Assembly: GCF_000876015.1 (NCBI RefSeq)
Contig: NZ_BBQM01000011.1
Span: 186,001-250,000, forward strand
Direction: 5' to 3'
Length of the DNA stretch: 64,000 nucleotides
From: Cupriavidus basilensis
Lineage (GTDB): Bacteria; Pseudomonadota; Gammaproteobacteria; Burkholderiales; Burkholderiaceae
The position numbers and the translations under genes were made by a program. The notes under the pieces were generated by a model. That model saw only the letters and a list, made by a program, of their open reading frames with translations, was not told the DNA's origin and made no database searches. Shown here piece after piece: positions 34,485-48,688 of the stretch (positions are counted from its first letter, which is position 1; each line of letters opens with the position of its first letter).

Positions 34485-35150
34485 ATGCCAGTTCCCCCGC
34501 CCCCGCGCGCCGCCCTCGCGCCGCTTCCCACGCCCCGCCACCTGTTCATCGAGTTCGCCCGCATGGGCCTGTCCGGCTTCGGCGGCGTGCTGCCGTTCGT
34601 GCGGCGCGCGGTGGTGGAGCGCAACCGCTGGCTCGACGACCGCGAGTTCGTCGAGCTGCTCAGCATGGGGCAGGTGCTGCCCGGCCCCAACGTGATCAAC
34701 GTGGCGCTGATGATGGGCCTGCGCTTCGCCGGCCTGCGCGGCGCGCTGGCCGCGTTCGCCGGGCTGGTGATGGTGCCGATGGTGGTGGTGCTGTCGGCCA
34801 TGCTGCTGTACGAGCACTACCGCGACGTGGCTGCGGTGCAGCGCATGCTGGCCGGCATGACGGCGGTCTCCGCCGGGCTGATGCTGTCCACCGGCTTCAG
34901 GCTGGCGCAGAGCCAGTCGCCGACCGTGCGCGGCCTGCTGGTCGGCGTCGCGGCGTTCGCCGCCATCGGCCTGCTGCGCTGGCCGCTGGTGCCGGTGATG
35001 GCGGTGCTGGTGCCGCTCGGCCTGCTGCTCGAATGGCGCGCCGAGGGGCAGGCGCTGCGGCTGGCGGCCGAGGCCGCCGCGCCGCAGGCGCCGCCCGCGC
35101 CGGCGCAGCCGCCCGGAACCGACGGCGCCGCCGGGGAGCCGCGCGCATGA
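34485..35150 (+). CDS. Chromate transporter (ChrA), N-terminal-type half
   Basis: 221-residue membrane protein of the CHR family, short-chain type. It carries FARMGLSGFGGVLPFV near residue 24 and MGQVLPGPNVINVALMMGLRFAG near 62 (signature PGPNVINVA). Short CHR proteins occur as adjacent pairs that together equal one long ChrA; each spans the membrane about six times in opposite orientation. Family members export chromate, though many have other or unknown anion substrates. The last 30 residues are Ala/Pro-rich. It overlaps the second half by four bases (ATGA). Confidence 0.88.
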   Translation: MPVPPPPRAALAPLPTPRHLFIEFARMGLSGFGGVLPFVRRAVVERNRWLDDREFVELLSMGQVLPGPNVINVALMMGLRFAGLRGALAAFAGLVMVPMVVVLSAMLLYEHYRDVAAVQRMLAGMTAVSAGLMLSTGFRLAQSQSPTVRGLLVGVAAFAAIGLLRWPLVPVMAVLVPLGLLLEWRAEGQALRLAAEAAAPQAPPAPAQPPGTDGAAGEPRA

Positions 35151-35680
35151 ACCACCATCCCACCGTGCTCGGCAGCTTCTTCACCCACTTCCTGCTGCTG
35201 TCCTTCCTGTCGATCGGCGGCGCCGCCACCACCATCCCCGACATGCACCGCTTCCTGGTGGAGGCGCACGGCTGGATGAGCGACGCGCAGTTCTCCGCCA
35301 TGTATGCGATTTCCCAGGCCTCGCCCGGGCCCAACGTGCTGTTCGTGGCGCTGTTCGGCTGGCAGATCGGCGGGCCGGCCGGCGCCATCGCCGGCATGAT
35401 CGCCATCTGCGGGCCGTCCAGCCTGATCGCGCTGGGCTTCGAGTATTTCGCCGGGCGCGCGCCGCAGGCGCGCTGGCCGGGCCTGATCCGGCGCGGCCTG
35501 GCCACGCTGACCATCGGCCTGCTGTGCTCGTCGGGCTGGGTGCTGGCGGCCAGCGTGGACCACCGCTGGAGCGCGGTGGCGGTGACGCTGCTGACCATCT
35601 TCCTGATGCTCAAGACGCGCGTGCACCCGCTGATGCTGGTGGCGCTGGGCGCGGGCGCGGGGCTGCTCGGGCTGGTCTAG
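35147..35680 (+). CDS. Chromate transporter (ChrA), C-terminal-type half
   Basis: 177-residue CHR-family protein with FLSIGGAATTIPDM near residue 19 and AISQASPGPNVLFVALFGWQ near 55. It is the partner of the preceding gene, with translation coupled through the ATGA overlap. About six hydrophobic helices. Ends 43 bp before the convergent ABC exporter gene. No chrB or other chromate-resistance gene is adjacent, so chromate itself may not be the natural substrate. Confidence 0.88.
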   Translation: MNHHPTVLGSFFTHFLLLSFLSIGGAATTIPDMHRFLVEAHGWMSDAQFSAMYAISQASPGPNVLFVALFGWQIGGPAGAIAGMIAICGPSSLIALGFEYFAGRAPQARWPGLIRRGLATLTIGLLCSSGWVLAASVDHRWSAVAVTLLTIFLMLKTRVHPLMLVALGAGAGLLGLV

Positions 35681-35723
35681 CGGGCTGGTTCGGCGCGGTG
35701 TCCGGTGTCCGGCGCCGGGCGCG

Positions 35724-37556
<1,833 letters not shown>

Positions 37557-37920
37557 GGATCTCCTGGGGTCTGGGGGAGGGCGTCCGGCCGCGGTGGCGC
37601 GACCGCGGCCGGGCGGCACGGACTGCCATGATACCCAGATCGGACGCCGCCGCCGGGCCGCCGCCGGCGCCCGGCATGACGCCTTCCGGGCACATGCGGA
37701 CCGCGCCGCCCGGCATGGCTCGCGGTCTCCCGGGCGCCGCCCGCGCCGCTTTCCGTGCCGCTCCCCGCACATATCCGGCCTGCTTGCCCGCCGTCAGCCC
37801 GCCATATCCGGGAAATCACCAATACATCTATGCTTGTATATACAACACTATACACCCACGACATGGCCGCACGGTGAGCGTGCCGGCCGCATTCCAGCGT
37901 CAATCCCAAGGAGTTCCCCC
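37557..37920. other. Control region between the ABC exporter and hut genes
   Basis: 364 bp without a gene. It contains the HutC-type operator at 37834, ACTATACACC just after it as a possible -10, and AAGGAG at 37909-37914 as the hutU ribosome site. Confidence 0.55.
37834..37845. promoter_or_regulatory. HutC-type operator
   Basis: Perfect palindrome TTGTAT-ATACAA in an AT-rich patch of an otherwise GC-rich region, 76 bp before hutU. HutC, a GntR-family repressor relieved by urocanate, binds sites of this form in Pseudomonas. The regulator gene is not in the window. Confidence 0.7.
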
Positions 37921-39606
<1,686 letters not shown>

Positions 39607-39608
39607 GC

Positions 39609-41147
39609 ATGAGCGCAACCGACCTGACCCTCAAGCCCGGCCAGTTGAGCCTGGCCCAGTTGCGCGCCGCCTACCGGCAGCCGCTGCGCCTGCGCCTCGA
39701 CGACAGCGCGGGCGCCGCCATCGACGCCAGCGTGGCCTGCGTCGAGTCCATCGTCGCGCAGGGCCGCACCGCCTACGGCATCAACACCGGCTTCGGCCTG
39801 CTGGCGCAGACCCGCATCGCCAGCGCAGACCTGGAGAACCTGCAGCGCTCGCTGGTGCTGTCGCACGCCGCCGGCGTGGGCGAGCCGCTCGACGACGCGA
39901 TGGTGCGCCTGATCATGCTGCTCAAGGTCAACAGCCTGGCGCGCGGTTTCTCCGGCATCCGCCGCGAGGTGATCGAGGCGCTGGTCGCGCTGGTCAACGC
40001 CGAGGTCTATCCGCACATCCCGCTCAAGGGCTCGGTCGGCGCCTCGGGCGACCTCGCGCCGCTCGCGCACATGTCGCTGGTGCTGCTGGGCGAGAGCCAG
40101 GCGCGCCACCGCGGCCAGTGGCTGCCGGCGCGCCAGGCGCTGGAAGTGGCCGGCCTGCGTCCGCTGACGCTGGCGGCCAAGGAAGGGCTGGCGCTGCTCA
40201 ACGGCACGCAGGTCTCGACCGCCTACGCGCTGCGCGGCCTGTTCGAGGCCGAGGACCTGTTCGGCGCCGCGCTGGTGTGCGGCGGCCTGAGCGTGGAGGC
40301 CATGCTCGGCTCGCGCGCGCCGTTCGACGCGCGCGTGCATGCCGTGCGCGGCCAGCGCGGCCAGATCGACGCGGCCGCGGCCTACCGCGCGCTGCTCGGC
40401 GAGAGCAGCGAACTGGCGCGCTCGCACGCGGACTGCGACAAGGTGCAGGACCCGTACTCGCTGCGCTGCCAGCCGCAGGTGATGGGCGCCTGCCTGACGC
40501 AGTTGCGCCAGGCCGCCGAGGTGCTGGCGGCGGAAGCCAACGCGGTGTCCGACAACCCGCTGGTGTTCGCCGCCGAAGGCGACGTCATCTCGGGCGGCAA
40601 CTTCCACGCCGAGCCGGTGGCGATGGCCGCCGACAACATCGCCCTGGCCATCGCCGAGACCGGCTCGCTGTCCGAGCGCCGCATCTCGCTGATGATGGAC
40701 CGCCACATGTCGCAGCTGCCGCCGTTCCTGGTGGCCAACGGCGGCGTCAACTCCGGCTTCATGATCGCGCAGGTCACCGCCGCCGCGCTGGCCAGCGACA
40801 ACAAGGCGCTCGCGCATCCGCACAGCGTCGACAGCCTGCCGACCTCGGCCAACCAGGAAGACCACGTGTCGATGGCGCCCAACGCCGGCAAGCGGCTGTG
40901 GGCGATGGCCGAGAACGTGCGCGGCATCCTCGCGGTGGAATGGCTGGGCGCGTGCCAGGGCCTGGACTTCCGCGAAGGGCTCAAGAGCTCGCCGCCGCTG
41001 GAGCAGGCGCGCGCGCTGCTGCGCGCCGAGGTGCCGTACTACGAGAAGGACCGCTTCTTCGCGCCCGACATCGAGGCGGCCAGCCGCCTGCTGGCCGCGG
41101 GCGGGTTGAACGCGCTGCTGCCGGCGGGGCTGCTGCCCAGCCTGTGA
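39609..41147 (+). CDS. hutH: Histidine ammonia-lyase
   Basis: First enzyme of histidine breakdown, releasing ammonia to form urocanate. The 512 residues contain the MIO-forming triad Ala-Ser-Gly at about 145-147 ([14 protein letters not shown]), YGINTGFG for the active-site Tyr, and the [13 protein letters not shown] signature. The start is two bases after the hutU stop, so translation is coupled. A 113-bp gap separates it from the transporter gene. Confidence 0.98.
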   Translation: MSATDLTLKPGQLSLAQLRAAYRQPLRLRLDDSAGAAIDASVACVESIVAQGRTAYGINTGFGLLAQTRIASADLENLQRSLVLSHAAGVGEPLDDAMVRLIMLLKVNSLARGFSGIRREVIEALVALVNAEVYPHIPLKGSVGASGDLAPLAHMSLVLLGESQARHRGQWLPARQALEVAGLRPLTLAAKEGLALLNGTQVSTAYALRGLFEAEDLFGAALVCGGLSVEAMLGSRAPFDARVHAVRGQRGQIDAAAAYRALLGESSELARSHADCDKVQDPYSLRCQPQVMGACLTQLRQAAEVLAAEANAVSDNPLVFAAEGDVISGGNFHAEPVAMAADNIALAIAETGSLSERRISLMMDRHMSQLPPFLVANGGVNSGFMIAQVTAAALASDNKALAHPHSVDSLPTSANQEDHVSMAPNAGKRLWAMAENVRGILAVEWLGACQGLDFREGLKSSPPLEQARALLRAEVPYYEKDRFFAPDIEAASRLLAAGGLNALLPAGLLPSL

Positions 41148-41260
41148 CGCCGCGCGCGTCAGGGCGCGCCATGCCATGACGCCCGGGGCGGCGCGCGCGG
41201 ATGCCCGCCCGCGCCGCCCGCAAACGGGCGCGACAGAACAATGACCCGGAGACAGAACAG

Positions 41261-42664
41261 ATGCAGATGCAACAGCAGCCGCAAGGCCTGCAGCGCAGCC
41301 TGGGCGCGCGCCACATCCGCTTCATGGCGCTCGGTTCGGCGATCGGCACCGGACTTTTCTACGGCTCGGCCTCGGCCATCCAGGCGGCCGGCCCGGCCGT
41401 GCTGCTGGCCTACCTGATCGGCGGCGCCGCGGTCTACATGGTGATGCGCGCGCTCGGCGAGATGGCGGTGCGCAACCCGGTGTCCGGCTCGTTCGGCCAG
41501 TACGCCAACACGGCGCTGGGGCCGCTGGCGGGCTTCCTGCTCGGCTGGACCTACACCTTCGAGATGGTCATCGTCTGCCTGGCCGACGTGACCGCGTTCG
41601 GCATCTACATGGGGTTCTGGTTCCCGGACGTGCCGCGCTGGATCTGGGTGCTCGGCATCGTGTTCCTGATCGGCGGCCTCAACCTGCTCAGCGTCAAGGT
41701 CTTCGGCGAGCTGGAGTTCTGGCTGTCGCTGCTCAAGGTCGGCGCCATCGTCGCCATGATCGGCGGCGGCGTGGCCATCATGCTGTTCGGCCTCGGCATG
41801 GCCGGTGGCGGCGCTGCCACCGGCATCCACAACCTGTGGGCGCACGGCGGCTTCATGCCCAACGGCGTGGCTGGCGTGATCGCTTCGTTCGCGGTGGTGA
41901 TGTTCGCCTTCGGCGGCATCGAGATCATCGGCATCACCGCCGGCGAGGCGCGCGACCCCGAGCGCGTGATTCCGCGCGCGATCAACGCGGTGCCGCTGCG
42001 CATCCTGCTGTTCTACGTGCTCACGCTGGGCGTGCTGATGTCGCTCTATCCGTGGCACCGCGTCGGCAGCGAGGGCAGCCCCTTCGTGCAGATCTTCAGC
42101 CGCCTGGGCATCGGCTCGGCCGCGGCGGTGCTCAACGTGGTGGTGATCTCGGCGGCGGTGTCGGCCATCAACAGCGACATCTTCGGCGCCGGCCGCATGC
42201 TGTACGGCATGGCCGTGCTGCGCCACGCGCCGCGCGCGTTCGCCCGCGTCTCGCGCAACGGCGTGCCGTGGATGACGGTGGTGGTGATGGCGCTGGCGCT
42301 GCTGGCCGGCGTGGTGCTGAACTACGTGATGCCCGAGGACGTGTTCGTGCTGATCGCCTCCATCGCCACCTTCGCCACGGTCTGGGTGTGGCTGATGATC
42401 CTGCTGTCGCAGTTCGTCATGCGCCGGCGCATGAGCCGCGCCGAGGCGGCCGCGCTCAAGTTCCCGGTGCCGTTCTGGCCGCTGGCGCCGCTCGCGGCGA
42501 TCGGCTTCATGCTGTTCGTCTTCGGCGTGCTCGGCTGGTTTCCGCAGACCCGCGCCGCGCTCGCGGTGGGCGCGGTCTGGCTCGCGCTGCTGGTGGCGGC
42601 GTGGTGGCTGTGGGTGCGGCCGCGCCGCGATCCGCACGGCGAGCCCGCGCTGGCGCCGGACTGA
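41261..42664 (+). CDS. APC-family amino-acid permease, probable histidine transporter (HutT/ProY-like)
   Basis: 467-residue amino acid-polyamine-organocation permease with twelve helices. The helix-1 motif [16 protein letters not shown] near residue 20 and [18 protein letters not shown] near 215 mark the AAT subgroup (AroP, ProY, HutT). Position directly after hutU-hutH makes histidine or urocanate the likely substrate. The ATG at 41261 follows CCGGAGA at a usable distance and starts the protein in the usual place. Confidence 0.85.
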   Translation: MQMQQQPQGLQRSLGARHIRFMALGSAIGTGLFYGSASAIQAAGPAVLLAYLIGGAAVYMVMRALGEMAVRNPVSGSFGQYANTALGPLAGFLLGWTYTFEMVIVCLADVTAFGIYMGFWFPDVPRWIWVLGIVFLIGGLNLLSVKVFGELEFWLSLLKVGAIVAMIGGGVAIMLFGLGMAGGGAATGIHNLWAHGGFMPNGVAGVIASFAVVMFAFGGIEIIGITAGEARDPERVIPRAINAVPLRILLFYVLTLGVLMSLYPWHRVGSEGSPFVQIFSRLGIGSAAAVLNVVVISAAVSAINSDIFGAGRMLYGMAVLRHAPRAFARVSRNGVPWMTVVVMALALLAGVVLNYVMPEDVFVLIASIATFATVWVWLMILLSQFVMRRRMSRAEAAALKFPVPFWPLAPLAAIGFMLFVFGVLGWFPQTRAALAVGAVWLALLVAAWWLWVRPRRDPHGEPALAPD

Positions 42665-42713
42665 CCTCGCGCCATCTCCCCGACGCCCCCCGGCGCCTCG
42701 CCGCGCGGGCGCC

Positions 42714-44048
42714 ATGATTACATCGTTCCAGGCAGACATCATGCTCATCGACAACACCGCCCCCGGCGCCGCGGCCCTGCAAGGCGCCGCGCCCGCGCCG
42801 CTGTCCCGCTTCAAGGCCATCGCCGCCATCACCATCGGCAACGGCCTGGAGTTCTACGACTTCGTGGTCTACAGCTTCTTCGCCACGCTGATCGGCCGCC
42901 TGTATTTCCCGGTGGCCGACGCCACCGGCCAGTTGCTGCTGTCCTTCGCCACCTTCGGCGTGGGTTTCCTGATGCGCCCGCTCGGCGGCCTGCTGATCGG
43001 CATGTACGCCGACCGCGCGGGCCGCAAGCCGGCGGTGGCGCTGACGCTGTGGCTGATGGGCCTGAGCGCGGTGATCTTCGTGGTCACGCCGACCTACGCC
43101 CAGATCGGCATCGCCGCGCCGGTGCTGATCCTGCTCGCGCGGCTGGTGCAGGGCTTCGCCATCGGCGGCGAGATGGGCGCGTCCACCGCGCTGCTGCTGG
43201 AGTACGCCGACGACCGCTCGCGCGGCTTCTACACGAGCTGGCAGCCGTTCAGCCAGGGGCTGGCGGCGCTGCTCGGCGCGCTGGTCGGGCTGCTGCTTAG
43301 CAACGTGCTCGCGCCCGCGGAGCTGGAGGCGTGGGGCTGGCGGGTGGCCTTCGCCATCGGCATCCTGGTGATCCCGGTGGGGCTGGTGATCCGCCGCCGC
43401 CTGGAGGAGACCGCGCCCGCGGCCCATGCGTCGGAGCACGCCTCGTCCATGCAGCTGCTGCGCGAGCACGGCCGCGCGTTGGCGGCCAGCGTGCTGCTGA
43501 TGATCGGCGTGGCCTCGTCGACCTACATCGTGGTCTACTACCTCAGCAACTACGCGGTGTCGCAATTGCACATGCCGCTGTCGCTGGGCATCTGGGCGGC
43601 CTGCGTGGCGGCTGGCGTGCAGGTGGTGCTGTCGCCGTTCGCGGGCCGGCTGGCCGACCGCTTCGGCCGCCGCCCGGTGGTGCTGTGGTCGCGCGTGGCG
43701 CTGCTGGCGATGATCTATCCCGCCTTCGTGCTGATCAACGCCGAGCCGGGCCTGGCGCGCCTGCTGGTGGTGGTGGGCTGCCTGTCGGTGCCGATGTCGC
43801 TGACCTCGCCGGCCTCGATGGTGCTGGTCAGCGAGGTGCTGCCGCAGCGCCTGCGCGCCACCGGGCTGTCGATCGCGTATTGCGTCGCCATCGCCATCTT
43901 CGGCGGCTTCGCGCAGTTCTTCTCGACCGAGCTGATCCACCTCACCGCCAACCCGAACGCGCCGGCCTTCTACGTGATCGGCTGCGGGCTGGTCTCGCTG
44001 GCCGGGCTGGCGATGGTGCCGGAAACGCTGGGCCGCCGCCTGTCATGA
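42714..44048 (+). CDS. MFS transporter, metabolite:H+ symporter family
   Basis: 444-residue MHS-type major facilitator (KgtP/ProP/citrate group). It carries [19 protein letters not shown] near residue 38, [21 protein letters not shown] (motif A, shown here as [18 protein letters not shown]) and [15 protein letters not shown]. It lies between hut genes and shares the ATGA overlap with hutG, so it probably imports a histidine-pathway compound such as urocanate, but this is inference. An internal ATG at 42741 is an alternative start. Confidence 0.85.
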   Translation: MITSFQADIMLIDNTAPGAAALQGAAPAPLSRFKAIAAITIGNGLEFYDFVVYSFFATLIGRLYFPVADATGQLLLSFATFGVGFLMRPLGGLLIGMYADRAGRKPAVALTLWLMGLSAVIFVVTPTYAQIGIAAPVLILLARLVQGFAIGGEMGASTALLLEYADDRSRGFYTSWQPFSQGLAALLGALVGLLLSNVLAPAELEAWGWRVAFAIGILVIPVGLVIRRRLEETAPAAHASEHASSMQLLREHGRALAASVLLMIGVASSTYIVVYYLSNYAVSQLHMPLSLGIWAACVAAGVQVVLSPFAGRLADRFGRRPVVLWSRVALLAMIYPAFVLINAEPGLARLLVVVGCLSVPMSLTSPASMVLVSEVLPQRLRATGLSIAYCVAIAIFGGFAQFFSTELIHLTANPNAPAFYVIGCGLVSLAGLAMVPETLGRRLS

Positions 44049-45007
44049 GCGGGATGGCCTTGCCGCATTGCGCGCACCATTGCGCGCACGCCGTCTGGCG
44101 CGGGCGCACCGACGGCAACGAGCGCGGCGACACGCGGCGGCTGTTCGACGTGGTGCGCACGGGCACCGCGCGCGTGCCGGGCGCGCCGGTGCTGCTGGGC
44201 TTCTGCTGCGACGCCGGCGTGCTGCGCAACCAGGGCCGCGCCGGCGCCGCGGGCGGCCCGCACGAGATCCGCCGCGCGCTGGCCGGCGCGCCGGCGCACG
44301 GCCTCGAAGCCTTCCACGATGGCGGCGACGTCATCTGCGCCGACGGCGACCTCGAAGCCGCGCAGCAGGCGCTGGCCCGCGCCGTGGCCGCGGAACTGGC
44401 GCGCGGCGCCTTCACGCTGGTGCTCGGCGGCGGCCACGAGATCGCCTGGGGCACGTGGCAGGGCCTGCGCGCGCATCTCGACGCGCGCGGCGACAACGGC
44501 CGCGTGCTGGTGCTCAACCTCGATGCGCATTTCGACCTGCGCACGGCCCGCCCCGGCAGCTCCGGCACGCCGTTCGACCAGATCGCCGAAGCCTGCCGCG
44601 CGCGCGGCCAGCGCTTCGAATACAGTTGCCTGGGCGTGAGCCGGCTCGGCAATACCGCGGCGCTGTTCGCGCATGCCGACGCGCTCGGCGTGCATTACGT
44701 GGAAGACGTGCTGATGCAGGAGCGGCACCTCGACGCGCGGCTGGAAGCACTGCGCGCGCGCATCGACGCGGTGGATCACGTCTATCTGACGATCGACCTC
44801 GACGTGCTGCCCGCGGCGGTGATGCCGGCGGTGTCGGCGCCCGCGGCCTATGGCGTGCCGCTGCCGGTGGTGGAGGCGGTGGTGGAACTGGTGCGCGCCA
44901 GCGGCAAGCTGCGCGTGGCCGACCTCGCCGAATTCAATCCGCTGTACGACCGCGATGGCTGCGGCGCGCGGGCGGCGGCGCGGCTGGCGTACCGGCTGCT
45001 GGCCTGA
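44045..45007 (+). CDS. hutG: Formimidoylglutamase
   Basis: Arginase/ureohydrolase-fold enzyme that hydrolyses N-formimidoyl-glutamate to glutamate and formamide, the last hut step in the direct route. The 320 residues keep the dimanganese ligands in GGGHEIAWG (His), NLDAHFDLR (Asp-His-Asp) and [10 protein letters not shown] (Asp-Asp). The start overlaps the MFS stop. hutI, needed to make its substrate from imidazolone propionate, is absent from the window. Confidence 0.92.
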   Translation: MSGMALPHCAHHCAHAVWRGRTDGNERGDTRRLFDVVRTGTARVPGAPVLLGFCCDAGVLRNQGRAGAAGGPHEIRRALAGAPAHGLEAFHDGGDVICADGDLEAAQQALARAVAAELARGAFTLVLGGGHEIAWGTWQGLRAHLDARGDNGRVLVLNLDAHFDLRTARPGSSGTPFDQIAEACRARGQRFEYSCLGVSRLGNTAALFAHADALGVHYVEDVLMQERHLDARLEALRARIDAVDHVYLTIDLDVLPAAVMPAVSAPAAYGVPLPVVEAVVELVRASGKLRVADLAEFNPLYDRDGCGARAAARLAYRLLA

Positions 45008-45024
45008 TCGTTTGGATTTTCTTG

Positions 45025-45054
45025 CTTCCCTCTCCCGCGCGCGGGAGAGGGAAG
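45025..45054. repeat. REP-like palindrome, copy 2, likely bidirectional terminator
   Basis: Perfect 15+15 palindrome CTTCCCTCTCCCGCG / CGCGGGAGAGGGAAG between the convergent hutG and lldP genes, followed by a small GCCGCC-ATC-GGCGGC stem. It shares its core with 34319-34344. Confidence 0.88.
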
Positions 45055-45076
45055 GCCGCCATCGGCGGCCGGTCCG

Positions 45077-46753
45077 TCAGCGGATCACCATCTGCGTGAA
45101 CGGATGCACATACGCCTGCAGCGTGATGAACAGGCCGACCAGGATCGCCAGCGAGATCGAGTGGAAGAACACGTAGCGCAGGATCTCGCCCTCATGGCCG
45201 TACCACTTGGTGGCGGTGGACGCCACCACGATGGACTGCGCGTCGATCATCTTGCCCATCACGCCGCCCGAGCTGTTGGCCGAGGCCATCAGGATCGGCG
45301 ACAGGCCCAACTGTTCCGCCGTGGTCTTCTGCAGGCCGCCGAACAGCACGTTGGAGGCGGTGTCGGAGCCGGTCAGCGCCACGCCCAGCCAGCCCAGCAT
45401 GGTGCCGAACAGCGGGTAGAGCACGCCGGTGTGGGCGAAGGCCAGGCCCATCGTGGCGTCCAGGCCCGAGTAGCGGGTCAGGTAGCCGATGCCGAACATC
45501 GCGCAGATGGTCAGCAGCGAGTACTTCACCAGCTTGATGGTTTCCCAGTATTCCTTGATCAGGCGCGGCACCGAGTAGCCCATCAGCAGGCCGCCCAGCA
45601 GCGCCGAGGCCAGGATGCCGGTGCCGGCCATCGACAGCACGTTGAAGGCGAACACCGCGCCTTCGGCGGTGGGCTTGGGCACCACCGGCGGCACCTTGAG
45701 CACGGCCTTGTCGAGGCCGGGGATGGGGAAGCGCCACTGCCAGATGCCGTCCATCAGCTTCTTGAATTCCGGGATGCCCCAGACGAACACGAACACCGTC
45801 AGGATCACCCACGGCACCCATGCCTTGACCACCGAGATGCCGGCGGAGGCGGCGTTGGCGCGCGCTTCGGCGGCCACCGCTTCGGGGTCGTCGACCTTGG
45901 AGTCGTCGTGGCGGCCCAGGATGCGCGTGGAGGTCCAGGTCTCCTTCGGCTTCCAGACTTTCAGGAACAGCGTCAGCGAGCCCATCGACACCAGCGCGGC
46001 GATCACGTCCACCAGCCACGGGCCGTGGAAGTTCGACACCAGGAACTGCGGCACCGCGAACGACACGCCGGCCACCAGAATGGCGGGCCAGATCGCCAGC
46101 ATGCCGCGGAAGCCGGCGAAGGCCCAGATCAGCCAGAACGGCACCAGCACCGAGAAGAACGGCAACTGGCGGCCGACCATCGCCGAGAGCTGCAGCAGGT
46201 CGAGGCCCGTGACCGAGGCCAGGCCGATCAGCGGCGCGCCCAGCGCGCCGTAGGCCACCGGCGCGGTATTGGCGATCAGCGCCAGGCCCGAGGCGGCCAG
46301 CGGCGAGAAGCCGAGGCCGATCAGGATGGCGCCGGTCACCGCCACCGGCGTGCCGAAGCCGGCCGCGCCCTCGAAGAACGCGCCGAAGCTGAACGCCACC
46401 AGCAGCAGTTGCAGGCGGCGGTCCTCGGTGATGCCGGAGATCGAGTTCTGCAGCACCCGGAACGAGCCGTTGAGCGTGGTCAGGCGGTGCAGGAAGATGA
46501 TGTTGAGGACGATCCAGCCGATCGGGAACAGGCCCGAGACGATGCCCAGGCCGGCCGCCTTGCCGGCCATCGCGGCCGGCATGCCGAACACGGCGGAGGC
46601 GATGACCACGCCCACCACCAGCGCCAGCCCGGCGGCCAGGTGGGCCTGCAGGTGAAAGAACGCCAGTGCTGCCAGCAGCACGGCCACGGGTACCCCTGCG
46701 GCAAGCGTGGACAACGCCATGCTGCCTAGCGGGTCATAGATTTGACTCCACAT
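45077..46753 (-). CDS. lldP: L-lactate permease, LctP family
   Basis: 558-residue membrane protein of the lactate permease family with about fourteen helices. Family-typical segments include AGFGTPVAVTGAILIGLGF, LTRYSGLDATMGLAFAHTG and NSSGGVMGKMIDAQSI near the end. It imports L- and D-lactate or glycolate with protons. The ATG at 46751-46753 has AGGAGG ten bases upstream, settling the start against a longer frame. No lactate dehydrogenase gene is adjacent. Confidence 0.93.
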   Translation of the reverse strand: MWSQIYDPLGSMALSTLAAGVPVAVLLAALAFFHLQAHLAAGLALVVGVVIASAVFGMPAAMAGKAAGLGIVSGLFPIGWIVLNIIFLHRLTTLNGSFRVLQNSISGITEDRRLQLLLVAFSFGAFFEGAAGFGTPVAVTGAILIGLGFSPLAASGLALIANTAPVAYGALGAPLIGLASVTGLDLLQLSAMVGRQLPFFSVLVPFWLIWAFAGFRGMLAIWPAILVAGVSFAVPQFLVSNFHGPWLVDVIAALVSMGSLTLFLKVWKPKETWTSTRILGRHDDSKVDDPEAVAAEARANAASAGISVVKAWVPWVILTVFVFVWGIPEFKKLMDGIWQWRFPIPGLDKAVLKVPPVVPKPTAEGAVFAFNVLSMAGTGILASALLGGLLMGYSVPRLIKEYWETIKLVKYSLLTICAMFGIGYLTRYSGLDATMGLAFAHTGVLYPLFGTMLGWLGVALTGSDTASNVLFGGLQKTTAEQLGLSPILMASANSSGGVMGKMIDAQSIVVASTATKWYGHEGEILRYVFFHSISLAILVGLFITLQAYVHPFTQMVIR

Positions 46754-47228
46754 GTCTGCATCCTCCTCGGGTTGGGCGGCAGGTTTTCTTTGCTTCGGCT
46801 CCGGCCTGCCATGTCTCAGCGGTTTATCGGCTGTTTTCTTTTCTCGGCTGCTTCTTCGTCCGTTCAGCGGCTCTTGCGGTGCTCGTGACGCTGGTCGCGC
46901 TGGCCGCGTTGGCCGCTTTTCCCGGTTTCCTGCCCCGGACCACGCGGGCCGCCTGTGGGACAAACTTCGGATTCTAAGGAGGGGTTCCCGCCGCGCCGCC
47001 CTAAATCGGATCATCACCCCCATGAACCGGATTCACGGATCAGGGTTTGCCTGGGGGCAGGGCGGGGCACGCCGCGCACCCCCGGGAGGTTACTCCAAAC
47101 GTGCCGATCCGCAAATGCATGCCGGCGCGGGCCGGCGGTGGCAGAATGCGCTGATGTCCGCCAGTATCCGCCAGTGTCCGCCAGTGTCCGCCGCCGGCGG
47201 CGCCGCGCGATCCCGAAGGAGCCTTGCC
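46754..47228. other. Divergent region between lldP and a LysE-type gene
   Basis: 475 bp without a convincing gene. It includes the 10-bp tandem repeat at 47155 and AAGGAG (47217-47222) for the LysE-type gene. No clear promoter is recognised. Confidence 0.5.
47155..47194. repeat. 10-bp tandem repeat, about four copies
   Basis: Units TGTCCGCCAG, TATCCGCCAG, TGTCCGCCAG, TGTCCGCCGC, ending 35 bp before the LysE-type start codon. Confidence 0.92.
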
Positions 47229-47900
47229 ATGCCGTTCGCCATGCCGCTTGCCATCTCCCACGCCATCCCGGGCGGAGCCCTGTTCGCCGCCTTCGTGCTG
47301 GCCAGCCTGGTGCTGGCGGTCACGCCCGGGCCCGCCGTGATCTACATCGTCACGCGCACGCTGTCGCAGGGCCGCCGCAGCGGGCTGGCCTCGGTGGCCG
47401 CCGTGGCGCTGGGCAATCTGGTCAACGCGCTGGCGGCGGCGCTGGGGCTGGCGGCGCTGTTCGCGGTGTCGGCGCTGGCGTTCGCGGTGGTCAAGTACGC
47501 CGGCGCGGCCTACCTGGTCTACCTCGGCGTGCGGGCCCTGCGCGCGCGCTCGGCGGCGGACGCCGGCGGGGCGGTGCCGGCGGCCAGCCTCGGCAAGGTG
47601 TTCCGCGACGGCATGGTGGTGGCCATGCTGAACCCGAAGACCACGCTGTTCTTCGCCGCCTTTCTGCCGCAGTTCATGGACGCGGCCGCGCCCGCGCTGC
47701 CGCAGAGCATGGTGCTGGGCGCCACGTTCGTGCTGGTCGCGTCCTTTACCGATTGCTGCTACGTGCTGGCCGCGGCGGCGCTGCTGCCGCTGCTGGGGCG
47801 CGCCCGCGGCGCCAGCGCGGCGGGCCGCTACGTCACGGGCGGGGCGCTGATCGGGCTGGGCGTGCTGGCGGCGGTGTCGGGCGGACACCGCGCCAGGTAG
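47229..47900 (+). CDS. LysE/RhtB-family amino-acid exporter
   Basis: 223-residue exporter with six hydrophobic segments. The family signature VLAVTPGPAVIYIVTRTLSQG lies near residue 30 (core TPGPAVIYIV), and MLNPKTTLFFAAFLPQF near 135 is the conserved loop. Members export amino acids such as lysine, threonine or homoserine lactone. AAGGAG at 47217-47222 fixes the start. Monocistronic, convergent with a glutathione transferase gene. Confidence 0.88.
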   Translation: MPFAMPLAISHAIPGGALFAAFVLASLVLAVTPGPAVIYIVTRTLSQGRRSGLASVAAVALGNLVNALAAALGLAALFAVSALAFAVVKYAGAAYLVYLGVRALRARSAADAGGAVPAASLGKVFRDGMVVAMLNPKTTLFFAAFLPQFMDAAAPALPQSMVLGATFVLVASFTDCCYVLAAAALLPLLGRARGASAAGRYVTGGALIGLGVLAAVSGGHRAR

Positions 47901-47927
47901 AAGACCGGGAAGATGGCGGCTGGCCGC

Positions 47928-48578
47928 TCAGGCCAGCGGCAGCACGAGGATGCCGGACGCGGCCGGACGCGCGCGCATGGCGGCCACCCAGCGCTCCAGA
48001 TGGGGGCGCGGCTGGCGCTGCGCCGGCATGCCCAGCCAGCGGTGGGCCGAGCAGGCCAGCGGGATGTCGGCCATCGTGAAGCGGTCGCCGCAGATGAATT
48101 CGCGGTCGGCCAGCGCTTCGTCGAGCCGGGCCGCGAGCGGCTCGGTGCGCGCCAGCGAATGCGCGATCAGGGCCTGGTCGCGCTCGCCTTCCGGCACCCG
48201 CACGAGCTGGCGGAAGGCATCCACCATCGCGGGGCTGAAGGTATTGGTCTGCCAGTCCATCCAGCGGTCGGCCAGCGCGCGCGCCTTGACGTTGCCGGGC
48301 CACAGGGTGTCTTCGCCGTCATGCGCGCACAGGTAGCGCACGATGGCATTGGACTCCCACAGCACGAAGGGCTCGCCGCCCACGTCGGTGCCGCGGAAAT
48401 CCTCGATCACCGGGATCTGGCGGTTGGGGTTGAGGCGCACGTAGGCCTCGGTGTCGAGGTCGCCCTCGCGGATGCCGATGTCGATGCGCTCGTGGTCCAG
48501 GTGCAGCTCGCGCGCGCACCAGACCACTTTCTGCACGTTGATCGATGAGAGTCGACCCCAGATACGCAGCACGAACAC
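47928..48578 (-). CDS. Glutathione S-transferase family protein
   Basis: 216-residue GST with an N-terminal thioredoxin-like domain (about 1-85: RIWGRLSSINVQKVVWCARE, with RQIPVIED and the glutathione-binding WESNAIVRYL) and an all-helical C-terminal domain ending FTMADIPLACSAHRW. The catalytic Ser in LSSINVQK suggests a theta/beta-like class. It is 110 bp downstream of the aminotransferase gene on the same strand and could be the last gene of that run. Confidence 0.9.
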   Translation of the reverse strand: MFVLRIWGRLSSINVQKVVWCARELHLDHERIDIGIREGDLDTEAYVRLNPNRQIPVIEDFRGTDVGGEPFVLWESNAIVRYLCAHDGEDTLWPGNVKARALADRWMDWQTNTFSPAMVDAFRQLVRVPEGERDQALIAHSLARTEPLAARLDEALADREFICGDRFTMADIPLACSAHRWLGMPAQRQPRPHLERWVAAMRARPAASGILVLPLA

Positions 48579-48688
48579 GTCTCCCTTGGCTGTGCCAGGC
48601 CCGTGCGAACGGGCGATGGCCGCTATCTTGCCATGAAGCCCGCCGCGCAGGTATCAGCCAGGAGGCCGAGCCGCGCGGCGTGCGGCGT